Assembly: GCA_032051265.1 (NCBI GenBank)
Contig: DAMBYU010000001.1
Location: 620,001-684,000 of the forward strand
DNA length: 64,000 nt
Direction of reading: 5' to 3'
From: Dryocola sp032051265
GTDB lineage: Bacteria; Pseudomonadota; Gammaproteobacteria; Enterobacterales; Enterobacteriaceae
A program made the position numbers and the translations under genes. Within the stretch, counting starts at the first letter, position 1, and every line of letters starts with the position of its first letter. This document shows positions 25,266-32,713 of this stretch, piece by piece. A model generated the notes under the pieces. That model saw only the letters and a list, made by a program, of their open reading frames with translations. It was not told the DNA's origin and ran no database searches.

Positions 25266-25468
25266 TGCAGTCTGACTGGCATCCCGCCGACATTATCGCC
25301 GGGCTGAAAAAACGTGGCACTTCGCTGTCAGCGCTTTCCCGTCAGGCAGGGTTGGCATCCTCCACGCTGGCAAATGCGCTCACCCGCCACTGACCCAAAG
25401 GCGAAAGATTGATTGCTGAAGCGTTAAATGTTGCGCCTGAAAAAATCTGGCCTTCGCGCTACCGCTGA
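25262..25468 (+). pseudogene. Ner/SfsB-family DNA-binding protein with premature stop
   Basis: ATG at 25262; the first 43 codons (DWHPADIIAGLKKRGTSLSALSRQAGLASSTLANALTRH) match the Ner-like winged-helix family, of which E. coli SfsB/Nlp is a member. A TGA at 25391-25393 sits where the family has the Trp codon TGG in RPWPKGE. The frame then continues with PKGERLIAEALNVAPEKIWPSRYR to a TGA at 25466-25468, the normal end of the domain. A single base change thus truncates an otherwise intact regulator. Readthrough or recent loss is possible. Confidence 0.72.
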
Positions 25469-25760
25469 TATCCCTCTGGCGCAGCCCGGATACGGAAGCT
25501 GCGCCGCATTTCGTTTATCCGATCCGCAATAATCTTTTGAACCGCAAAAACAGTTTTCTATTATCGGCCTTCTTACCACGAACTAAGTTCCTGCCTGCAC
25601 GAAATGCTTCATGACCTGAAAGAAGCGCCTGATGTATCAGGATGATTGCCGTTTTACCGGCAATGTCGCCTTTGAAAACTGCCGGATCTGTCCTTCGATG
25701 GATTAAGGCTTTCTTCACGCTTTATTACGCTAAGGAAATCACAATGAATCTGATGAATAA

Positions 25761-25799
25761 TTGTGCATCGCCTGCCGTAGATGTTATATTAAAATATAA
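25761..25799 (+). promoter_or_regulatory. promoter and operator of the toxin-antitoxin pair
   Basis: TTGTGC (25761-25766), 18-bp spacer, TATATT (25785-25790). The -10 is embedded in an inverted repeat TTATATT-AA-AATATAA (25784-25799), the expected position for antitoxin autorepression. Confidence 0.65.
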
Positions 25800-25815
25800 T
25801 ATCCGGAGGTGCTCT

Positions 25816-26073
25816 ATGTATACAACTCGCCTGAAAAAGGTCGGCGGATCCATCATGCTGGCGGTTCCCCCCGCCGTGCTGAAAACGCTGGAGCTGTCGA
25901 TGGACAGCGAAGTGGGTATGACCATTGAGAATGGCTGCCTGATTATTGAACCCCAGAAACGGCCCCGTTATTCGCTTGAGGAACTGCTGGCGCAGTGCGA
26001 TCCGCGCGCCGAAATGAGCGAGGAAGATCGGGAATGGATTGATTCGCCTGCGGTGGGCAAGGAGATCCTGTAA
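25816..26073 (+). CDS. MazE/ChpS-type antitoxin (AbrB-like)
   Basis: 85 aa from the ATG at 25816, chosen because GGAGGT lies 5 nt before it; the frame is open further upstream but without a ribosome site. A swapped-hairpin AbrB fold is indicated by TTRLKKVGGSIMLAVPPAVLKTLELSMDSEVGMTIENGCLIIEP. The acidic tail (about 55-85) would wrap the toxin. Stop and toxin start are directly adjacent (TAAATG). Predicted to bind the palindrome over its promoter. Confidence 0.86.
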   Translation: MYTTRLKKVGGSIMLAVPPAVLKTLELSMDSEVGMTIENGCLIIEPQKRPRYSLEELLAQCDPRAEMSEEDREWIDSPAVGKEIL

Positions 26074-26406
26074 ATGGACAGAGGGGAAATCTGGCTCGTT
26101 TCATTGGATCCGATTGCCGGTCACGAACAAAGTGGAAAACGTCCGGTGCTTATCGTATCGAAGGCATCGTTTAACAAGCTGACCCGGCTACCCGTTGTTG
26201 TTCCTGTCACCAGCGGAGGAAACTTCGCCCGTACAGCCGGTTTTACCGTTTCACTTGAGGAAGCGGGAACAAAAACAACGGGCGTCATTCGCTGTGACCA
26301 GCCCAGAACCATTGATATGGTAGCCCGAAACGGCAAACGCCTGGAACGTATACCTGACGCTATTGTAAATGAAGTGCTGGCAAGGCTGGACGCTATTCTG
26401 AGTTAA
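26074..26406 (+). CDS. MazF/PemK/ChpB-family endoribonuclease toxin
   Basis: 110 aa, usual length. Typical N-terminus RGEIWLVSLDP, then GHEQSGKRPVLIVS, VVPVTSGGNFARTAGF and GVIRCDQPRTID, which place it nearest the ChpB branch. Expected to cleave mRNA at short sequence motifs when not bound by the upstream antitoxin. It appears intact. The pair lies between the Ner-like pseudogene and a tRNA-Asn, a common landing place for small accessory genes. Confidence 0.9.
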   Translation: MDRGEIWLVSLDPIAGHEQSGKRPVLIVSKASFNKLTRLPVVVPVTSGGNFARTAGFTVSLEEAGTKTTGVIRCDQPRTIDMVARNGKRLERIPDAIVNEVLARLDAILS

Positions 26407-26424
26407 GCTCAACGGACACAACAG

Positions 26425-26458
26425 CAAAAAGCCCGCTTAAGTTTCCTTAAGCGGGCTT
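26425..26458 (-). terminator. tRNA-Asn terminator
   Basis: Same 13-bp stem and T-run as at 20464-20497, downstream of the third tRNA-Asn on the minus strand. Its opposite strand may also stop the toxin transcript. Confidence 0.92.
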
Positions 26459-26466
26459 CTCAAATT

Positions 26467-26542
26467 TGGCTCCTCTGACTGGACTCGAACCAGTGACATA
26501 CGGATTAACAGTCCGCCGTTCTACCGACTGAACTACAGAGGA
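26467..26542 (-). tRNA. tRNA-Asn (GUU), third copy
   Basis: Identical to the other tRNA-Asn copies; anticodon GTT, CCA encoded at 26467-26469. Confidence 0.97.
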
Positions 26543-26721
26543 ATCGTGTGAACGGGGCGCATAATAACGGGGCAGGATCGGCTTGTCAAAGCCTGAAATA
26601 GCGGTTGTGGTTTGTTTGCTGATAAAACAAGCAAACGAGGCAAAAACATATCTTTACAGGGCATTAGTTGCCAAAAGGTGGCGACTGGCTAAGATATGCG
26701 GTTCGGGAAAGTGGGGGATGG

Positions 26722-27087
26722 ATGTTTAAACGCAAGCAAATGGCAAAGTGGTTTTTAGGCCTGGCATGTCTTGTGGTGCTGGTTTGCACCGCACAGCGCA
26801 TGGCGGGACTGCACGCGTTGCAAATGAATGCCGCTGTCAGCACGCTTGTCGCCCAGTCTGATACGCCGCAAACGGATGCGGATGCGTCAGTCACTCCCTG
26901 CGAGCTCAGCGCCAAATCTCTGATGGCCTCACCACCGGTCATGTTTGAAGGGGCGATCCTCGCCCTGTGTTTATTGCTTGCTCTTCTTGCTCCCGTGCGC
27001 GCCACGCGCCTGCCGTTTTCCCCTCCGCGAGCCGTCTCGCCTCCCACGCTAAGGGTACATCTACGCTTCTGCGTCTTCCGTGAATGA
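26722..27087 (+). CDS. scsA: ScsA, copper-sensitivity suppressor membrane protein
   Basis: 121 aa from the ATG at 26722 (GGGGGATGG before it). A hydrophobic N-terminal helix (WFLGLACLVVLVCTAQRMAG) and a second helix near residues 70-90 suggest a small inner-membrane protein with a periplasmic loop. It resembles Salmonella ScsA and precedes scsB by about 50 bp in the usual scsA-scsBCD arrangement. Molecular function is unsettled; the locus is linked to copper and peroxide tolerance. Confidence 0.82.
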   Translation: MFKRKQMAKWFLGLACLVVLVCTAQRMAGLHALQMNAAVSTLVAQSDTPQTDADASVTPCELSAKSLMASPPVMFEGAILALCLLLALLAPVRATRLPFSPPRAVSPPTLRVHLRFCVFRE

Positions 27088-27136
27088 AAAACTTGCTGTG
27101 TAAAACGGTTAGTTAATTCATTTACGGAGAAAAGAT

Positions 27137-29023
27137 ATGTTTACTGTTTTCAGGCAGGCGCTGCTCTGCTTGTTATTGCTATGGCTGCCCGCATCCTGGG
27201 CGGCAGAATCGGGCTGGCTGCGTTCCGCCGATAACGATCATGCCAGCGTGCGTCTGCGCGCGGATAAAGCCGGTAACGGTGAAATCCGCCTGCTGCTGGA
27301 CGTGAAGCTGGAAGAAGGCTGGAAAACCTACTGGCGCTCGCCGGGGGAAGGGGGCGTTGCGCCGGCCATTACCTGGCAGGGTGATATGCCGAAAGTAAAA
27401 TGGTTCTGGCCTGCGCCGCAGCGTTTCGACGTGGCGGGGATGACGACGCAGGGCTACCACGGCGATGTGACCATCCCAATGGTAGTCGGCGGTACGCCGC
27501 CTGCCACGATCGGCGGCGTGCTGACTCTGTCCACCTGTAGCAACGTCTGTCTGCTTACGGATTACCCCTTCTCGATAACGCCTTCTAATCAGGATCAGCA
27601 GTTTGCCTATGATTATGCCCAGGCGATGGGCCAGGTGCCGGTGGCCCGTGGGCTTACGGACTCCCTGAAAGTGACCTGGCGTGCGGGGGAGCTGGTTATT
27701 AACGCTTTCCGCGCTGATGGCTGGCAGCAGCCTGAGCTGTATCTCGATCCGCCGGAAGGTGCTGATTTTAGCAAGCCGGTTATCAACGTTGATGGCGATA
27801 GTTTGCAGGCCACGGTGCCGGTTAGCGACGGCTGGGGTGAAGCCGCGCCGGACCTGCGCGGAAAGACGGTTACCCTGGTGCTTGCAGATAACGGTATTGC
27901 TCAGGAATTCACAGCAAGCGTCGGAAACGCCCCGCCAAAGGCCGCCGACAACGATGCGCCACCGTTCTGGCAGGTTGTATTAATGGCGCTGGTGGGCGGA
28001 ATCATTCTGAACATAATGCCTTGTGTGTTGCCTGTTTTGGGCATGAAGCTGGGATCCATTTTACTGGTTCAGGATAAGGATCGGAGCCTTGTGCGGCGGC
28101 AGTTTCTTGCCTCGGCGTCCGGTATTATCGCCTCGTTTATGCTGCTTGCCCTGCTGATGACGGTCATGCGCCTCACTAATCAGGCGCTCGGCTGGGGCAT
28201 TCAGTTCCAGAATCCATGGTTCATCGGCGCTATGGCGCTGGTAATGCTGGCCTTCAGCGCCAGTCTGTTCGGCCTGTTTGAGTTTCGGCTTTCTTCTGCA
28301 GTGACCACTAAACTGGCGACTCACGGCGGTAATGGCCTGGCGGGTCATTTCTGGCAGGGCGCGCTTGCGACGTTGCTTGCCACGCCTTGCAGCGCTCCTT
28401 TCCTCGGAACCGCCGTGGCGGTGGCGCTTGCCTCTTCTTATCCTGTGCTCTGGGGGCTTTTCATGGCGCTTGGCCTGGGGATGAGTTTACCCTGGTTACT
28501 GATTGCGGCGCGTCCCGGCCTTGCGATGCGTCTGCCTCGCCCTGGCGCGTGGATGAACCGGGTGCGGCAATTGCTGGCGGTAATGATGCTGGGGTCTGCG
28601 CTGTGGCTGGCAAGTCTGCTCCCCGCCCATTTTGGTCTTTCTCTTAGCAAACCGCCGCAGGAAAGCATTGCCTGGCAGCCGCTCAGCGAACAGGCCATCA
28701 GCGACGCGCTGGCGCACAATAAACGGGTGTTTATTGATGTTACCGCCGACTGGTGCATTACCTGTAAAGCTAATAAGTTCAACAGCCTGATGAAAGATGA
28801 CGTGCAGGCTGCGTTGAGCGAGCCGGACGTGGTGGCGCTACGCGGCGACTGGAGTTTGCCTTCAGATGAGATAGCCGCCTTCCTGAAAAGTCGTGGCCAG
28901 GTGGCCGTTCCGTTTAATCAAATTTATGGCCCCAAATTGCCTCAGGGCAAGGTGCTGCCGACGCTATTGACCCGCGATGCGGTACTCAACGCTTTAGGCG
29001 AAGCGAAAGGAAATCAACCATGA
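27137..29023 (+). CDS. scsB: ScsB, DsbD-like transmembrane thiol reductant carrier
   Basis: 628 aa. Signal peptide (ending near SWA), a periplasmic N-terminal domain with paired cysteines (STCSNVCLL), eight hydrophobic helices with the conserved NIMPCVLPVLGMKLG and ATPCSAPFLGTA motifs, and a C-terminal thioredoxin domain with DWCITCK. It passes electrons from cytoplasmic thioredoxin to periplasmic partners, here presumably ScsC and ScsD. Its stop overlaps the scsC start (ATGA), showing coupling. Confidence 0.93.
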   Translation: MFTVFRQALLCLLLLWLPASWAAESGWLRSADNDHASVRLRADKAGNGEIRLLLDVKLEEGWKTYWRSPGEGGVAPAITWQGDMPKVKWFWPAPQRFDVAGMTTQGYHGDVTIPMVVGGTPPATIGGVLTLSTCSNVCLLTDYPFSITPSNQDQQFAYDYAQAMGQVPVARGLTDSLKVTWRAGELVINAFRADGWQQPELYLDPPEGADFSKPVINVDGDSLQATVPVSDGWGEAAPDLRGKTVTLVLADNGIAQEFTASVGNAPPKAADNDAPPFWQVVLMALVGGIILNIMPCVLPVLGMKLGSILLVQDKDRSLVRRQFLASASGIIASFMLLALLMTVMRLTNQALGWGIQFQNPWFIGAMALVMLAFSASLFGLFEFRLSSAVTTKLATHGGNGLAGHFWQGALATLLATPCSAPFLGTAVAVALASSYPVLWGLFMALGLGMSLPWLLIAARPGLAMRLPRPGAWMNRVRQLLAVMMLGSALWLASLLPAHFGLSLSKPPQESIAWQPLSEQAISDALAHNKRVFIDVTADWCITCKANKFNSLMKDDVQAALSEPDVVALRGDWSLPSDEIAAFLKSRGQVAVPFNQIYGPKLPQGKVLPTLLTRDAVLNALGEAKGNQP

Positions 29024-29643
29024 AAAAACTCGTCATTCTCTTCTTCGTACTATTGACTGCCTTCAGCACGATGGCGGCAACGGCTCCCTTTACGCCCGAG
29101 CAGGAAAAGCAAATAGAGGCCCTAATCGAGCAGGCGTTGTTTAACGATCCTGCCAGCCCGCGCATCGGCGCGCAAAACGCCAGGCTCACGCTGGTTAACT
29201 TCACCGATTACAACTGTCCGTACTGCAAGCAGCTCGATCCGATGCTTGAGAAAATCGTGCAGAAATATCCGGACGTGGCGGTGATTATCAAGCCGCTGCC
29301 GTTTAAGGGAGAAAGTTCAGTGTTTTCGGCTCGAACCGCATTGACCACCTGGCGTGAGCATCCCGGGGAGTTTCTCGCCCTGCATGAAAAACTGATGCTG
29401 AAAAAAGGTTATCACGATGAGGCAAGTATCGCCGCAGCCGTTGCGAAGAGCGGAGCCACGCCGGTCAAACCTGACGAGCAAAGCAAGGAGACGCTCGCCG
29501 CTAACCTGCAGCTGGCTCGTCTTCTGGGCGTGCAGGGGACACCCGCCACGATTATTGGCGATGAGATGATCCCGGGCGCGGTGCCGTGGGAGACGCTGGA
29601 AGATGTAGTGAAAGAAAAGCTGGCGGCGACAGATGGTCAGTAA
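29020..29643 (+). CDS. scsC: ScsC, DsbA/DsbG-like periplasmic thiol protein
   Basis: 207 aa with a signal peptide (ending TMAAT-AP region) and a DsbA-type fold with the active site NCPYCK and the cis-Pro loop GVQGTPATIIG. Family work describes a disulfide isomerase/reductase kept reduced by ScsB that protects periplasmic proteins from copper damage. Overlaps scsB at the start and scsD at the stop. Confidence 0.92.
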   Translation: MKKLVILFFVLLTAFSTMAATAPFTPEQEKQIEALIEQALFNDPASPRIGAQNARLTLVNFTDYNCPYCKQLDPMLEKIVQKYPDVAVIIKPLPFKGESSVFSARTALTTWREHPGEFLALHEKLMLKKGYHDEASIAAAVAKSGATPVKPDEQSKETLAANLQLARLLGVQGTPATIIGDEMIPGAVPWETLEDVVKEKLAATDGQ

Positions 29644-30136
29644 ACTGCGCCGCTGGGCGCGGGAAGGGCTAGTGTTGCTGGTGCTGCTGGCGGCAATAAT
29701 GCTGATAATGGACTGGTGGCGGGCACCGCAGTTGCCGCCCGCTTTTGACAGCACGCCGCTGCAAACGCTGGATGGGCAAATCGTCACGCCTGGCGCACTC
29801 AGTGCGCAACGTCCGCTGCTGCTCTACTTCTGGGCAAGCTGGTGCGGCGTGTGCCGGTTTACCACGCCGTATGTCGCGCAGCTTAAAGCGGAAGGAGAAA
29901 ACGTAATGACTATCGCGCTACGTTCCGGTAACGAGCAGGAAGTGGCGCGCTGGCTGGCCCGGAAAAGCATCGTTATGCCAGTTGTTAATGATGCCGACGG
30001 GGCCATCTCCCGCACCTGGCAGATTGGCGTTACGCCAACGCTCGTGGTGCTGGATAAAGGCAGCGTTGTCTCAACGACCAGCGGCTGGACCAGCTACTGG
30101 GGGATGAAGCTGCGCCTTTGGTGGGCAGGAAGATAA
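29633..30136 (+). CDS. scsD: ScsD, membrane-anchored TlpA-like thioredoxin
   Basis: 167 aa. A single N-terminal membrane anchor (LVLLVLLAAIMLIMDW), then a thioredoxin fold with FWASWCGVCRFTTPYV and the cis-Pro IGVTPTLVVL. Begins 11 bp inside the end of scsC. Final gene of scsABCD. Confidence 0.92.
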   Translation: MVSKLRRWAREGLVLLVLLAAIMLIMDWWRAPQLPPAFDSTPLQTLDGQIVTPGALSAQRPLLLYFWASWCGVCRFTTPYVAQLKAEGENVMTIALRSGNEQEVARWLARKSIVMPVVNDADGAISRTWQIGVTPTLVVLDKGSVVSTTSGWTSYWGMKLRLWWAGR

Positions 30137-30156
30137 TAAGTTTTTCGCCTCTGCGC

Positions 30157-30171
30157 GCACCGTGCTGGTGC
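30157..30171 (+). promoter_or_regulatory. NtrC-binding site upstream of nac
   Basis: GCACC-GTGCT-GGTGC matches the NtrC consensus half-sites and spacing. It lies about 130 bp before the sigma-54 promoter, a normal enhancer distance. The palindrome extends to 8 bp (CGCGCACC/GGTGCGCG) and lies just after scsD, so a terminator role is possible too. Confidence 0.72.
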
Positions 30172-30288
30172 GCGTATACCTCTTTTGGGGCATAAGCAAA
30201 ACGCTTTTTCATTAATGAAAATCTCGTTTCTATCACTTACGCTTATAATACAGCGGCTTACTACATCGGCTGTAAGCTCTACAGAAAG

Positions 30289-30304
30289 TGGCAAGCATCT
30301 TGCA
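30289..30304 (+). promoter_or_regulatory. sigma-54 promoter of nac
   Basis: TGGCAA-GCATC-TTGCA fits the -24/-12 consensus TGGCAC-N5-TTGCW with correct GG-to-GC spacing. It places the start site near 30316, about 45 nt before the nac ATG. Together with the NtrC site it implies nitrogen-limitation control. Confidence 0.85.
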
Positions 30305-30362
30305 AAACCTTCTTCGACATGACTGCCGAGACCGGCACTGGCATTCCGCGAAGGAGGCAAAA

Positions 30363-31280
30363 ATGAATTTAAGACGGCTGAAATACTTCGTCAAAATCGT
30401 CGATATTGGTAGCCTGACCCAGGCTGCTGAAGTACTGCATATTGCCCAGCCGGCGCTGAGCCAACAGATCGCTACCCTTGAAGGGGAACTGAGCCAACAG
30501 CTATTGATTCGCACCAGACGCGGTGTGACGCCGACGGAGGCGGGGAAAATCCTTTATACCCATGCGCGGACGATTTTGCGTCAGTGTGAACAGGCGCAAC
30601 TGGCAGTTGGAAACGTGGGTCAGACGATGAGCGGCCAGGTATCAATCGGGCTTGCGCCGGGGAGCGCGGCGTCGTCAATTATCATGCCCCTGCTGCAGGC
30701 TGTGCGTGCCGAACTGCCGGACGTGCTGATCTATCTGCATGAAAACAGTGGCTCAGTGCTTAACGACAAGCTGTTAAGCGGCCAGCTTGATATGGCGGTT
30801 CTGTACGATCGAACGCCGACGGCGGGCATTATTAGCCAGCCGCTGCTTAAAGAGGAATTGTTCCTGGTCGGCACCCGTGACTGCCCGGGGCAGAGTGTCG
30901 ATCTCGCCGCGGTGGCGGAAATGAATCTGTTCCTGCCGCGTGACTACAGCGCCGTGCGCAAGCGCGTGGATGAAGCCTTCTCGCAGCGTCGATTAACGGC
31001 GAAAATCATCGGCGAGATTGAATCCATTTCCACCATGACGGCCGCTATCGCCAGCGGGATGGGCGTAACGGTGCTGCCTGAATCCGCCGCACGTTCGCTG
31101 GTCGCGGCCGCTAACGGCTGGATGGCCCGCATCATTAGTCCGTCGCTCAATTTACCTTTGTCCATTAACCTCTCGGCGCGTTTACCGCTCAACCCGCAGT
31201 CCCAGGCGGTAAAAGATATTCTTATCTCTCTGGTTACGCAGCCGGCTGTGAAAAATCGAGAACTGATGCTGGTAGGTTAA
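30363..31280 (+). CDS. nac: nitrogen assimilation LysR regulator Nac
   Basis: 305 aa from the ATG at 30363, preceded by AAGGAGG; a GTG at 30288 is in frame but overlaps the sigma-54 promoter. Winged helix in MNLRRLKYFVKIVDIGSLTQAAEVLHIAQPALSQQI and a LysR effector domain. Nac couples sigma-54/NtrC activation to sigma-70 genes of nitrogen metabolism and does not need a co-inducer. It is followed by cbl as in E. coli. Confidence 0.94.
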   Translation: MNLRRLKYFVKIVDIGSLTQAAEVLHIAQPALSQQIATLEGELSQQLLIRTRRGVTPTEAGKILYTHARTILRQCEQAQLAVGNVGQTMSGQVSIGLAPGSAASSIIMPLLQAVRAELPDVLIYLHENSGSVLNDKLLSGQLDMAVLYDRTPTAGIISQPLLKEELFLVGTRDCPGQSVDLAAVAEMNLFLPRDYSAVRKRVDEAFSQRRLTAKIIGEIESISTMTAAIASGMGVTVLPESAARSLVAAANGWMARIISPSLNLPLSINLSARLPLNPQSQAVKDILISLVTQPAVKNRELMLVG

Positions 31281-31387
31281 TGCCGACTTATTGCTAAAAG
31301 GAATAAGTTGCTGGTTTTTATTATTTGTTCTGCAGGCGCTGCGACTTTAACAATGGTGTAAAGAACAGCGATGCTCCTGGGGAAAAA

Positions 31388-32332
31388 ATGAATTTCCAGC
31401 AACTTAAGATTATTCGCGAGGCGGCGCGGCGGGACTACAATCTCACCGAAGTCGCCAGCATGCTTTTTACCTCACAGTCCGGCGTCAGCCGACATATCCG
31501 CGAGCTGGAAGAAGAGCTCGGCCTTGAGATTTTCATCCGCCGGGGTAAACGCCTCCTGGGTATGACCGAACCGGGCAAAGCGCTGCTGGTGATTGCCGAA
31601 CGTATTCTCAACGAGGCCAGCAATATCCGCCGTCTGGCCGATCTGTTTACCAACGACACCAGCGGCGTGCTGACCATCGCCACAACCCATACTCAGGCGC
31701 GCTACAGCCTGCCGACGATTATTAAAGCTTTTCGGGCGCTTTTCCCTGAAGTACGCCTTGAGCTTATCCAGGGCACGCCGCAAGAAATTGAATCGCTTCT
31801 GCACAGCGGAACGGCGGATATTGGCATCGCCAGCGAGCGCCTGAGTAACGATCCCTCGCTCGTGGCCTATCCCTGGTTCCGCTGGTATCACAGCCTGCTG
31901 ATTCCTGACGGTCATCCGCTGATCCACGCAGACCCGCTAACGCTTGATGATATCAACCGCTGGCCGCTGATCACCTATCGACAAGGGATTACAGGTCGTT
32001 CACGTATTGATGAAGCCTTTTCACGTCGCGGCTTAACGCCGGATGTGGTGCTTAGCGCGCAGGATTCAGACGTGGTGAAAACCTACGTTGAACTGGGGCT
32101 TGGGATCGGTCTGGTGGCCGATCAGGCAAGCGGAGATGAAAGGGGCCTTGTGCGCCTTGATACGCGGCATCTGTTTGATGCAAACACCGTGTGGCTTGGG
32201 CTTAAGCGCGGCCAGCTACAGCGTAACTATGTCTGGCGGTTTATTGAATTGTGCAATCCTGAACTCTCTGCCGATGAAATTAAACGTCTGGCGCAGGCCT
32301 CAGACGAAGTGGTTATCGACTTCCAGATTTAG
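31388..32332 (+). CDS. cbl: LysR regulator Cbl (CysB-like)
   Basis: 314 aa from the ATG at 31388 (GGGGAAAAA before it); an upstream in-frame start at 31325 lacks a ribosome site. N-terminal winged helix MNFQQLKIIREAARRDYNLTEVASMLFTSQSGVSRHIRELEEELG is nearly the CysB/Cbl standard. It activates genes for use of taurine and alkanesulfonates under sulfate limitation, responding to adenosine phosphosulfate. Located 107 bp after nac. Confidence 0.94.
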   Translation: MNFQQLKIIREAARRDYNLTEVASMLFTSQSGVSRHIRELEEELGLEIFIRRGKRLLGMTEPGKALLVIAERILNEASNIRRLADLFTNDTSGVLTIATTHTQARYSLPTIIKAFRALFPEVRLELIQGTPQEIESLLHSGTADIGIASERLSNDPSLVAYPWFRWYHSLLIPDGHPLIHADPLTLDDINRWPLITYRQGITGRSRIDEAFSRRGLTPDVVLSAQDSDVVKTYVELGLGIGLVADQASGDERGLVRLDTRHLFDANTVWLGLKRGQLQRNYVWRFIELCNPELSADEIKRLAQASDEVVIDFQI

Positions 32333-32580
32333 TGGCGTTATTTGTGAAATAAATTGATGTGTAATGTTAATTATTTATTAAATAATTAATGCCTTTAGCG
32401 TCCGGTTTATATTTCTGAACGACCGTTCAGTTTTGAAATATAGCCCGGGCGTTTTTTATTTACAGGAAAGATTAGGGTTGCAAATATGTTCAATATTTCC
32501 AATTATCGATCGATCAACGCTAATCAATAGCTATCAACTATCGAAGTTTCTATTTTTGAAATAAAAACCGATCAAATTCA

Positions 32581-32607
32581 TAAAGTTACTCTTCTGTTGT
32601 CCGATAT
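32581..32607 (+). promoter_or_regulatory. sigma-28 (FliA) promoter of chemoreceptor gene
   Basis: TAAAGTTA, 11-bp spacer, TCCGATAT: a good match to the class III flagellar promoter consensus. It lies in the 381-bp gap after cbl and about 100 bp before the MCP start, so this receptor is coregulated with flagella. Confidence 0.82.
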
Positions 32608-32713
32608 CCCCTTAGGCGCTTCGTTGTATTCGCTTTCTTTTTGTTCACCTCATCAATAACGCAGCGGGTGATGCCCTTTATCGATAAGAATAAGCCACCC
32701 CGAGGGAGTAGAC

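Noticed and set aside
25515..25718. Minus-strand open frame of 67 codons before the toxin-antitoxin genes
   Set aside because: No recognisable family and no convincing ribosome site or codon pattern; may be chance.
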